From an uncultured Sutterella sp. (GTDB lineage: Bacteria > Pseudomonadota > Gammaproteobacteria > Burkholderiales > Burkholderiaceae_F), in the NCBI GenBank assembly GCA_900542195.1, contig UQNA01000006.1, positions 8,267-72,266 of the forward strand: 64,000 bases of DNA. Direction: 5' to 3'. The notes beneath the pieces were generated by a model. It was given only the letters and a program-made list of their open reading frames with translations, was not told the origin of the DNA and ran no database searches. Shown here piece after piece: positions 57,310 through 64,000 of the stretch; position 1 is the stretch's first letter, and every line of letters begins with the position of its first letter. A program made the position numbers and the translations under genes.

Positions 57310-59010
57310 ATGAGCGAAAAATTAAATATTTCCCGTCGTGCATTTATGAAGACATCAGCAGCGATGGCAACCGCAGCAGTCTCTTCAACAATTGCTCATG
57401 CCGGCGATATTCCTGCCAAATGGCAAGAACCCAAATGCACGGGTTGGAGCTGGGAAAAACCTGCACCGGAAATTGCTCCTGATCAAATCAAAAAGATAAT
57501 GAACGTTGACGTCGCTGTTATCGGTGCCGGCTTGGCAGGTTTTGCCGCTGCACTGAGCGCAGCACAGGAAGGCGCTAAGACCGTTGTTATTGAGAAGACA
57601 CGCAGCTGGTCTGCACGCGGCGGCCATATCACAGGTTTCGGTACACGTTTGCAGAATGAATTGGGCGTTAAGATTGATGCACCTGAAATCGTACGACGTT
57701 TGATTTCATGGGGTCAGGGCCGTATGGACGAACGTCTTCTCTGGATGTTTGCACGCAAGTGCGGAGCCTGCGTTGACTGGGCCGAAGAATTGGCTAACAA
57801 GAACGGCGCTAAGATGACTCTTTGGGAAGGTTATTACAAAGGACCGACTTACACAGAATTCCCGGTTACTCATTTCTTTTACAACAAAGACGTCAGCCTT
57901 GACTATACCTATGGCAACTCCACCGGTATCGGCAACGTCGTAATCATGCCTATCTTCGAAAAAGAACTGAAGGCCTTAGGTGTTGATATCCTTTATCGCA
58001 CACCTGCAGTTAAGCTGATTCGCGGCGCAGACGGCCGAGTCACCGGCCTTATTTGCGGCAAGCCCGGCAACTATACACAGATCAATGCTTCCAAGGGCGT
58101 TATCTTGGCAACAGGCTGCTATGCATCCAATGAAGAGATGCGCAAACGTTGGTCTCCGTATTCTCTCCGCGTAGACGCACAGATTTACTTCCCGACTAAA
58201 TCCAATACCGGTGACGGCCACATCATGGCAATGCAGGTCGGCGGCGCAATGCAGAGAAATGACGACCATGCAGCAACAGTCCACTTGGAAGCAGGTGCAG
58301 CCAGCTACGGCTTCCTGCACGTTAACCAAAACGGCGAACGCTTCAAGAACGAAGACGTTAATACACAGTCCAAGTCCTGCTCTAAAGAATTGCAGCCTCA
58401 CGGCGTTGCATGGACGGTCTACGATGCAGATTGGCTTGACCAAGTGAAGTCTCAGGTTGACGGCAATATGGCAGGCGGACTGTTCTATGGCCAGATGTGG
58501 CAGCCATGGGGCGCCGGTTGGAATAAAGACGTTGAAAAAGCAACTCAAGACCAGCACATCAAAGACGGCAAAGTTGTAGTAGCCAATTCTCTCGACGAAC
58601 TAGCTCAGAAGATGGGAATTCCGGCTGAAGGTTTGAAGAAGACAGTTGCCCGTTACAACGAATTGTGCGAAAAGGGCGTTGACGAAGACTTCGGTAAGCG
58701 CAAAGTCTTAATGACGCCAATCCTCAAGGCACCGTTCTATGCCGGCAAACTTTCCAGCTCCTTATTGGCAATGAGCGGCGGTCTCCATACTGATCCGTCA
58801 CTGTTGGTCTTGGATGCTAATGACAAACCAATCGAAGGCTTGTATGTTTGCGGTGCAGCAGCCGGCGATTACTTCGGTTCCGGTGACTACCCGACAATCT
58901 GCCCGGGTATGAATCATGGCCGCTGCCTTACATTCGGCCGTTTAGCTGGCATTATGGCTGCCGGCGGCGATATTGATAAGTCGGTCAAATCTATGCAGTT
59001 TGAAGCTTAA
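57310..59010 (+). CDS. Tat-exported FAD-dependent flavoprotein reductase, divergent subtype (module 3)
   Basis: The 566-residue protein has a twin-arginine signal (SRRAFMK at about residues 8-14, ending near IAHAG) and the FAD fold DVAVIGAGLAGFAAALSA. It differs from the module 1 and 2 reductases: the GxRFxNE block is GERFKNEDVNTQSKS (342-356), with no TTRD/ADRK-type arginine, and no HHxMGG block is seen; the C-terminal FAD segment is YVCGAAAGDYFGSGDYPTICPGMNHGR (quoted in part). These features fit a distant branch of the family with another substrate. Codon use is strongly biased, suggesting high expression. AAGGAGAAAAAA precedes the ATG. Confidence 0.9.
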   Translation: MSEKLNISRRAFMKTSAAMATAAVSSTIAHAGDIPAKWQEPKCTGWSWEKPAPEIAPDQIKKIMNVDVAVIGAGLAGFAAALSAAQEGAKTVVIEKTRSWSARGGHITGFGTRLQNELGVKIDAPEIVRRLISWGQGRMDERLLWMFARKCGACVDWAEELANKNGAKMTLWEGYYKGPTYTEFPVTHFFYNKDVSLDYTYGNSTGIGNVVIMPIFEKELKALGVDILYRTPAVKLIRGADGRVTGLICGKPGNYTQINASKGVILATGCYASNEEMRKRWSPYSLRVDAQIYFPTKSNTGDGHIMAMQVGGAMQRNDDHAATVHLEAGAASYGFLHVNQNGERFKNEDVNTQSKSCSKELQPHGVAWTVYDADWLDQVKSQVDGNMAGGLFYGQMWQPWGAGWNKDVEKATQDQHIKDGKVVVANSLDELAQKMGIPAEGLKKTVARYNELCEKGVDEDFGKRKVLMTPILKAPFYAGKLSSSLLAMSGGLHTDPSLLVLDANDKPIEGLYVCGAAAGDYFGSGDYPTICPGMNHGRCLTFGRLAGIMAAGGDIDKSVKSMQFEA

Positions 59011-59020
59011 TTGACCTTGA

Positions 59021-59046
59021 TTAGTGCTTCACCGAAGAAGCACTAA
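59021..59046 (+). terminator. Terminator after the module 3 flavoprotein
   Basis: TTAGTGCTTC (59021-59030) pairs perfectly with GAAGCACTAA (59037-59046) with a six-base loop, 11 bases past the stop. A weak T run follows at 59054-59058. Confidence 0.75.
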
Positions 59047-59056
59047 AAAGAATTTT

Positions 59057-59290
59057 TCAAAAAGGCTGAGGATGTTTGTTCTTGGCCTTTTTGCAATTGC
59101 GATCAAAGATTTTGAGGCTGTGATGGTATGAAGGTGTGACTTCTTTTTTCTCCGGCGCTAGGTTAATTGACTCACACAATGCGATAACTGCGGGATTTGC
59201 TTGGAAGTTGTTGTTAATGCTGAGAAAAAAATGTTGACATTTAGACGCCGACTTTTCGAGGAGCGTTCTATCCAATCGATGGAATTGCAT
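59057..59290 (-). CDS. Doubtful 77-residue open frame divergent from menB
   Basis: An uninterrupted minus-strand frame fills the gap between the module 3 terminator and menB. Composition is protein-like, with a basic C-terminal end ([16 protein letters not shown]), but I recognise no family, no signal sequence and no clear ribosome binding site. It could be a small unknown protein or chance. The menB promoter must lie in the same DNA. Confidence 0.3.
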   Translation of the reverse strand: MQFHRLDRTLLEKSASKCQHFFLSINNNFQANPAVIALCESINLAPEKKEVTPSYHHSLKIFDRNCKKAKNKHPQPF

Positions 59291-59336
59291 GCAAATAACG
59301 ATTAATATCTTGGTTCTATCAAAAAGGATTGAACAG

Positions 59337-60191
59337 ATGCAGCCTCAATTAGACACTTCTTCACTGCCGAAAATTCCTGAATGGAAAAAGGTAAAAGACT
59401 TCGAAGATATCATTTACGAAAAAAGTGATGAAGGCATTGCCAAGATCACGATTAATCGTCCGCAAGTCAGAAACGCTTTCCGTCCTCTGACCGTCAGAGA
59501 AATGGAACAGGCTTTGGCCGATGCCAGAGACGATGAAAATGTCGGCGTGATCATTTTGACCGGTCAAGGCAAAGATGCGTTCTGTTCCGGCGGGGACCAG
59601 AAGGTTAGAAGCACCGGAGGCTATGTCGGTTCCGACGGTGTACCTCGCTTGAACGTTTTAGATTTCCAAAGACAAATCAGAACCTGTCCGAAACCCGTTA
59701 TTGCGATGGTTGCAGGATGGTGCGTAGGCGGCGGTCATGTTCTTCACATGATTTGCGACTTGACTATCGTAGCGGACAACGCCAGATTCGGTCAGACAGG
59801 TCCTAAGGTCGGCTCTTTTGACGGAGGTTGGGGTGCTTCTTATATGGCCAGAATCGTTGGCCAGAAGAAAGCACGTGAAATTTGGTTCTTGGCCCGCTTC
59901 TACGATGCTAAAGAAGCTTTGGACATGGGGTTGGTCAACAAGGTTGTTCCGTACGAAGATCTTGAAGCTGAAACCGTTCAGTGGTGCAGAGAAATTCTTG
60001 CCAATTCTCCGCTTGCCATCCGTTGCTTGAAGTCTGCTTTGAATGCTGACTGCGACGGCCAGGCCGGTTTGCAGGAGTTGGCCGGAAATGCGACATTGCT
60101 TTTCTACATGACCGAAGAAGGAAAAGAAGGTAAAGAAGCTTTCTTGGAAAAACGCCGTCCTAACTTCAAGAAGTTCCCTCGTCTCCCGTAA
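59337..60191 (+). CDS. menB: 1,4-dihydroxy-2-naphthoyl-CoA synthase MenB
   Basis: MenB closes the second ring in menaquinone synthesis by converting o-succinylbenzoyl-CoA to dihydroxynaphthoyl-CoA. The 284-residue crotonase-fold protein has the MenB-specific SGGDQKVR loop (in [19 protein letters not shown]), the oxyanion-hole segment [16 protein letters not shown] and [21 protein letters not shown], and ends [14 protein letters not shown] (longer ones quoted in part). I start at ATG 59337, eight bases after AAGGA; an upstream frame extension to 59289 lacks family support. menE is ten bases downstream. Confidence 0.96.
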   Translation: MQPQLDTSSLPKIPEWKKVKDFEDIIYEKSDEGIAKITINRPQVRNAFRPLTVREMEQALADARDDENVGVIILTGQGKDAFCSGGDQKVRSTGGYVGSDGVPRLNVLDFQRQIRTCPKPVIAMVAGWCVGGGHVLHMICDLTIVADNARFGQTGPKVGSFDGGWGASYMARIVGQKKAREIWFLARFYDAKEALDMGLVNKVVPYEDLEAETVQWCREILANSPLAIRCLKSALNADCDGQAGLQELAGNATLLFYMTEEGKEGKEAFLEKRRPNFKKFPRLP

Positions 60192-60201
60192 TCTCTGTTT
60201 C

Positions 60202-61551
60202 ATGACACTCGACCTTTTATCTGTTAGGAGAGCAGCAGAGGAGTTCCCACAGCGTTTGGCTATTAGAAGGAGCCTCGCTGAAGGGGGAGACTTGTCTTTT
60301 TCTCAACTGGCAGAATTGGTTGGACAACGAATTGCTGAGATTGAACAAGAAGGACGTACCAAGATTTATCCTTTGGTCGTCCATCCTAATACGGATTCCC
60401 TGGTTTCCGTTTATGCCCTGTTAGAGTTGCACATTCCGATTCTTGTGCTTCATCCGTCCCTTACCGAGACTGAAAAGCAGAGATTCCTTGCTCAAGTAGA
60501 CACTTTCACGGATCCGCTTCCGGAAGACACGGCAATTATTGTTTTTACTTCCGGAACAACCGGTAAGCCCAAAGCGACCATTCTGACGAGAAAAGCTCTA
60601 ATTAGCAGTGCTCAGTCAAGTGCTAAGAATATTCCTTTGGAAGAAGGTGATGTTTGGCAGCTGAGTATTTCACCGGCCCGCATCGGAGGCTTTTCAATAG
60701 TCAGCCGCAGTTTGATTGCGCGCACGGCAATTTCTTTTGCGCCTAAATTCTCCGCTAAGGCCTATACGGAGAGCTGGGATAGGGACGGAGTCACTTTGTC
60801 GTCTATCGTTCCTACAATGCTGATAAAGGTCCTGGAGGATTGTCCTGATTGGCGTCCGAGTAAAAACTTTAAAACCTTCTTGGTTGGGGGAGCCGCTACT
60901 TCTGACAAAGCACGAAAACTGGCTTTTGAACGCCATCTTCCTCTCGTGATGACTTACGGCATGACTGAGACCGCAAGTAACGTCGTCAGTACGCCTTTTG
61001 AGATGAGATACTCCATCACCAAAGGCAACGGCAAAATCAATCCCGGGGCCGAGATAAAAATCGTTGACGGCCGGGTATTGATAAGAGGACCGATGCTCCT
61101 TGAGGGTTATTGGGGAAGAGAAACTAAGGACGAAAACGGATGGTTTGATTCCGGAGATTTAGGCCACATCGACGAAGAAGGGTATGTCTACGTCAAAGGA
61201 CGAGCAAAAGACGTTATTCTTTCCGGCGGAGACAATGTGTATCCGCAGGAAGTTGAAGAGGCACTGGAGAACATTCCGGGTATTAAGCAGGCTTTGGTTC
61301 TCGGCAAACCGGACGAAACTTGGGGAGCTATCGTTACAGCACTTCTGGTTCCTGAGAATGAGGCTAGTAAGCCCGAAGCAACGGACATTATTTCTGGTTT
61401 GTCCAACGTACTTGCAACCTATAAGTCTCCTAGACTTATTTCTTGGGTTCCGCAGCTCCCTGTCAATGCTTCAGGAAAACTAAACCGCAGGCCGGAGGTT
61501 CTTGAAGGGCTGACTTTTGAAGTTCTTCACTACACCTCCAGGAACAAATAA
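60202..61551 (+). CDS. menE: o-Succinylbenzoate--CoA ligase MenE
   Basis: MenE activates o-succinylbenzoate with ATP and CoA, the step before MenB. The 449-residue acyl-adenylate enzyme has the P-loop IIVFTSGTTGKPKATILT, the MTYGMTETASN motif, GWFDSGDLGHIDEEGYVYVKGRAKDVILSGGDNVYP (hinge region; quoted in part) and the catalytic C-terminal Lys in ASGKLNRR. N-terminal half is compact for the family, as in other MenE proteins. It forms a two-gene unit with menB; other men genes are not in this window. Confidence 0.93.
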   Translation: MTLDLLSVRRAAEEFPQRLAIRRSLAEGGDLSFSQLAELVGQRIAEIEQEGRTKIYPLVVHPNTDSLVSVYALLELHIPILVLHPSLTETEKQRFLAQVDTFTDPLPEDTAIIVFTSGTTGKPKATILTRKALISSAQSSAKNIPLEEGDVWQLSISPARIGGFSIVSRSLIARTAISFAPKFSAKAYTESWDRDGVTLSSIVPTMLIKVLEDCPDWRPSKNFKTFLVGGAATSDKARKLAFERHLPLVMTYGMTETASNVVSTPFEMRYSITKGNGKINPGAEIKIVDGRVLIRGPMLLEGYWGRETKDENGWFDSGDLGHIDEEGYVYVKGRAKDVILSGGDNVYPQEVEEALENIPGIKQALVLGKPDETWGAIVTALLVPENEASKPEATDIISGLSNVLATYKSPRLISWVPQLPVNASGKLNRRPEVLEGLTFEVLHYTSRNK

Positions 61552-61571
61552 GGCCTGCATTCCACAGGCCT
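61551..61571. terminator. Terminator between menE and the protease gene
   Basis: AGGCCTG (61551-61557) pairs perfectly with CAGGCCT (61565-61571), immediately at the menE stop codon and between two converging genes. Confidence 0.7.
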
Positions 61572-61589
61572 CATCGCTAGCGTATCAGC

Positions 61590-63053
61590 TTATTTTTTCT
61601 CAGTTTCAAGAGGAACCGGAACGAAGATTCTTTGACCTTTTCTGTCAATCAAAAGAGGAATGGAAGCACCGGCTTTTTCCAATACTTTCTTTAAATCGTC
61701 AGCGGTCTTAAGCTTCTTGCCGCCTGCGCTGAGAATGATATCTCCGGTTTGAATGCCGGCTTCTGCAGCAGGACCTTCAACGGTATCAACAACAATACCG
61801 GAAGAATGCTTTTTCTTTTCCTGATCGTTAAGCGGACGCGTAGAAAGTCCTAAGCGATCAACGGAAGAATTAGACGGTGCTGTGTTCTTGAAGTTAAGTT
61901 TGCCATCTACAGGCATTTCATCGACAGTCATCGTTAATTCAGTCGGTTTTCCTTCTCGGAGGACGATAACCTTCACCTTTGAACCCGGCTTGGTTGCGGC
62001 GACAGCTTGAGAAAGCTTGGCCATTTCGTCAATCTTCTGGCCGTTGAATTCAATGATGACATCTCCCTCTTTCATACCGGCTTTTTCTGCAGGACCTTTC
62101 TCTTCAATCTGAACGACTAAAGCACCTTTTTCGTCCTTTAATCCGAAGCTTTTAGCCAATTCAGGTGTCATCGCTTGCATCATTACGCCGATTCTGCCTC
62201 TGGAGACCTTTCCGTCTTTGATTAGCTGGTCTTTGATTTGGATTGCTAAGTCAATAGGAATAGCAAAAGACAAGCCCATGAAGCCGCCCGAGGTGGAGAA
62301 GATCTGAGAGTTGATGCCGATGACTTCGCCCTTCATATTGAAGAGCGGACCGCCGGAGTTTCCGGGGTTAACAGCCACGTCAGTCTGAATAAACGGTACG
62401 AACTGATCGTCCGGCAGATTACGGCTTTTGGCAGAAACAATGCCGGCTGTGACGGTATTGTCTAAACCAAATGGCGCGCCAATAGCGGCAACCCATTCAC
62501 CGACTTTAACCTTATCGGAGTTGCCGATTTTGACAGTAGGCAGGTCTTTAGCATCAATCTTGATGACTGCTACGTCCGTCTTTTGATCGCTGCCGATGAC
62601 TTTAGCCTTGAGTTTTCTTTTATCTGTGAGATGAACGGTGAGCTCATCTGCACCGTCAACAACGTGATGGTTGGTCAGAATATAGCCGTCAGGAGAAATA
62701 ATGAAGCCTGAACCTTGACCGTGTCTTTCGGGAGTGCCGAAGCCTGGAAAATCATCGCCGAACGGGAAGGGGAAGCCGAATTTTCTTAATTCTTCGAAGG
62801 GATCTTGGCCTCTCGGACGTTTGTTCTTGGTAACTTTCTTGGCTTTTTTCAGTGTTTCGATGCTGACGACTGCTTTACCGTTGTCTTCCACTAACTTAGA
62901 GAAATCAGGTAAAGCTGCAATGAGTTGAGTCGGAGCGACTTCCTGAGCGTTTGCAGCAGGAATAAGAGTATTTAGAGCCGCTGCTGAGGAAAAAACAAAG
63001 GAGAATGCAACAGCAGAAGCAACGAGCGATCTTTTAAGAGAAGTAGAAGTCAT
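61590..63053 (-). CDS. Periplasmic Deg-family serine protease (DegP/DegQ, Do type)
   Basis: The 487-residue protein has a signal peptide (hydrophobic stretch to about residue 36, cleavage near ANAQ), a trypsin-like domain with His130 (TNHHVV), Asp160 (KTDVAVIKID) and Ser233 (NPGNSGGPL), and two PDZ domains (about 265-360 and 385-480). It should chaperone or degrade misfolded periplasmic proteins, such as exported flavoproteins and cytochromes. The region before the protease domain has a basic, Lys/Arg-rich insert (residues 70-85). Whether to call it DegP or MucD cannot be settled from sequence alone. Confidence 0.94.
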   Translation of the reverse strand: MTSTSLKRSLVASAVAFSFVFSSAAALNTLIPAANAQEVAPTQLIAALPDFSKLVEDNGKAVVSIETLKKAKKVTKNKRPRGQDPFEELRKFGFPFPFGDDFPGFGTPERHGQGSGFIISPDGYILTNHHVVDGADELTVHLTDKRKLKAKVIGSDQKTDVAVIKIDAKDLPTVKIGNSDKVKVGEWVAAIGAPFGLDNTVTAGIVSAKSRNLPDDQFVPFIQTDVAVNPGNSGGPLFNMKGEVIGINSQIFSTSGGFMGLSFAIPIDLAIQIKDQLIKDGKVSRGRIGVMMQAMTPELAKSFGLKDEKGALVVQIEEKGPAEKAGMKEGDVIIEFNGQKIDEMAKLSQAVAATKPGSKVKVIVLREGKPTELTMTVDEMPVDGKLNFKNTAPSNSSVDRLGLSTRPLNDQEKKKHSSGIVVDTVEGPAAEAGIQTGDIILSAGGKKLKTADDLKKVLEKAGASIPLLIDRKGQRIFVPVPLETEKK

Positions 63054-63223
63054 AATTATTTTGCTCTTCTAATTTGTAAAAAGTTCTGTCGTTTCATCAT
63101 CAATAAAATTTCTTAAATTTGGCTTAAAAGAAACCGGCTCTCTGTAAATAATTACATCACTGTTTAATCACATTACTGCTCTAAATGATAAAAAAGAAAA
63201 TGCTGAAAAAACTGCTCCATGAA

Positions 63224-64000
63224 CTAAAGAAAGGCGGCTTTTTTTACTTCATTAATTTCTTCGGTAAGTTCTATCCTTAAGCATTTGAGTAATCGTTGGC
63301 AAGCCTCGGAGAGAGGGTGCCCAGGACGGAACACCAAAATACCAGAAAAATTAATTTTTATCTCAAGAGGTTTGACGACAATCCCAGAATTTAAAAAGTG
63401 ATGAGCCGCTATCGGACTGACAAGTCCCATCCCAAGGCCTTGTTGGGCCATTACGCAAATAGTTAAGGAATAGGGAGTTTCTGCAACAACTTTTAGAGAG
63501 TTAAATCTTTCACCTAAAACCTCTGAGAGTTGTTTTTGAGAGCTATCTTCCGGACTCAAGGAAAGAAAGGGATATTCCAAAAGTTGTTCAATCGTAACTT
63601 CTTTTTCTTTTGCGAGGGGATGATTTTGATGCATAACTAAAACCCCTTCTTCTTTAAATAAATGAGAATGTTCTAGTTTTTCATAAGGCATCTCGTCTGC
63701 CATTAGTCCAAAATCAGCAAGTCCGGCCGAGACCTGTTCATAGACTTCCTTTGAACTTAACACCTTTAAAGAGAGAAAGATGTTTTCTTTATCCATATTA
63801 AAACGCTTAAATACTTTTGGAAGAAAGACATTCCCAAGAGCAGGAAAACTCGCAACAGTAATCGAGCCTTCATTAAGTTGCTTAAGAGAATGAAGTTTAT
63901 GAGAAAGGGTATCGATGCCAATAAAGTATTTATAAACGTCGACTAAAAAAGCTTTGGCTTCTCTTGTGGGAACTAACCTACCACGAACACGGTGAAAAAG
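63224..64000 (-). CDS. LysR-family regulator, C-terminal part (cut by window edge)
   Basis: An open minus-strand frame continues without interruption from the stop at 63224 to the window edge at 64000. The visible 258 codons hold the substrate-binding domain: a segment with LNEGSITVASFPALGNVFLP, ADFGLMADEMPYEKLEHSHLF, and the GxGLV-type GLGMGLVSPIAAHHFL block. The DNA-binding N-terminus lies outside. It is a separate unit from the Deg protease gene, which lies 170 bases downstream on the same strand; its target cannot be seen. Confidence 0.85.
   Translation of the reverse strand, partial: LFHRVRGRLVPTREAKAFLVDVYKYFIGIDTLSHKLHSLKQLNEGSITVASFPALGNVFLPKVFKRFNMDKENIFLSLKVLSSKEVYEQVSAGLADFGLMADEMPYEKLEHSHLFKEEGVLVMHQNHPLAKEKEVTIEQLLEYPFLSLSPEDSSQKQLSEVLGERFNSLKVVAETPYSLTICVMAQQGLGMGLVSPIAAHHFLNSGIVVKPLEIKINFSGILVFRPGHPLSEACQRLLKCLRIELTEEINEVKKAAFL

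Overview
The window reads as a chromosomal segment close to the replication origin of a low-to-mid GC betaproteobacterium. The order mnmE-mnmG-rsmG ... parA-parB-atpI-atpBEFHAGDC is the classic betaproteobacterial origin-proximal layout, and two perfect parS sites lie at the mnmE/mnmG junction. Menaquinone genes (menB, menE, ubiE/menG), several periplasmic flavoprotein reductases with tetraheme cytochromes and many dicarboxylate-type carriers suggest an anaerobic or microaerophilic gut member of the Burkholderiales, most likely Sutterellaceae (Sutterella/Parasutterella-like). That assignment is inference from gene content; no rRNA is present to test it.

Layout. 0-4.2 kb: tRNA/rRNA modification genes with parS. 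4.3-10.8 kb: an accessory respiratory locus: MFS carrier and sigma54 activator on the minus strand; divergently, behind a clear -24/-12 promoter, a Tat-exported flavoprotein reductase, a tetraheme cytochrome c and a secreted aromatic-amino-acid-lyase-fold protein that lacks the Ala-Ser-Gly cofactor triad. 11-17 kb: a small membrane protein, an AEC carrier, RidA and a three-gene ABC importer. 17.2-20.7 kb: an MCE/Mla-type lipid transport operon. 20.8-29.8 kb: parAB and the complete F-type ATP synthase operon. 30-31.5 kb: universal stress protein and hemE. 31.6-36 kb: a second reductase/tetraheme cytochrome pair with divergent LysR and a DcuA/DcuB-type carrier. 36.1-39.6 kb: a candidate structured RNA, priA and a U32 peptidase-family gene. 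39.8-40.5 kb: tRNA-Arg(CCG) with a decayed integrase. 40.5-46 kb: LysE exporter, M20 amidohydrolase, DcuC-type carrier and two overlapping LysR genes. 46-53 kb: DUF971, ubiE, Tim44-domain protein, sodium:solute symporter, glmU and glmS. 53.3-55.7 kb: MarC, TetR and an orphan Bug-type binding protein. 56-61.5 kb: a Crp-family regulator, a third tetraheme cytochrome/flavoprotein pair, then menB-menE. 61.6-64 kb: a Deg-family periplasmic protease and a LysR gene cut by the window edge.

How it fits together. Three separate reductase modules are present, each with its own four-heme cytochrome and each beside a different class of regulator (sigma54 activator, LysR, Crp/Fnr). Menaquinol made with MenB, MenE and UbiE could feed electrons through the cytochromes to periplasmic flavoproteins that reduce alpha,beta-unsaturated acids. 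The most unusual locus is the first: a secreted lyase-fold protein in the same operon as a reductase could generate the reductase's own electron acceptor in the periplasm from an amino acid, but loss of the canonical cofactor triad leaves its chemistry open.
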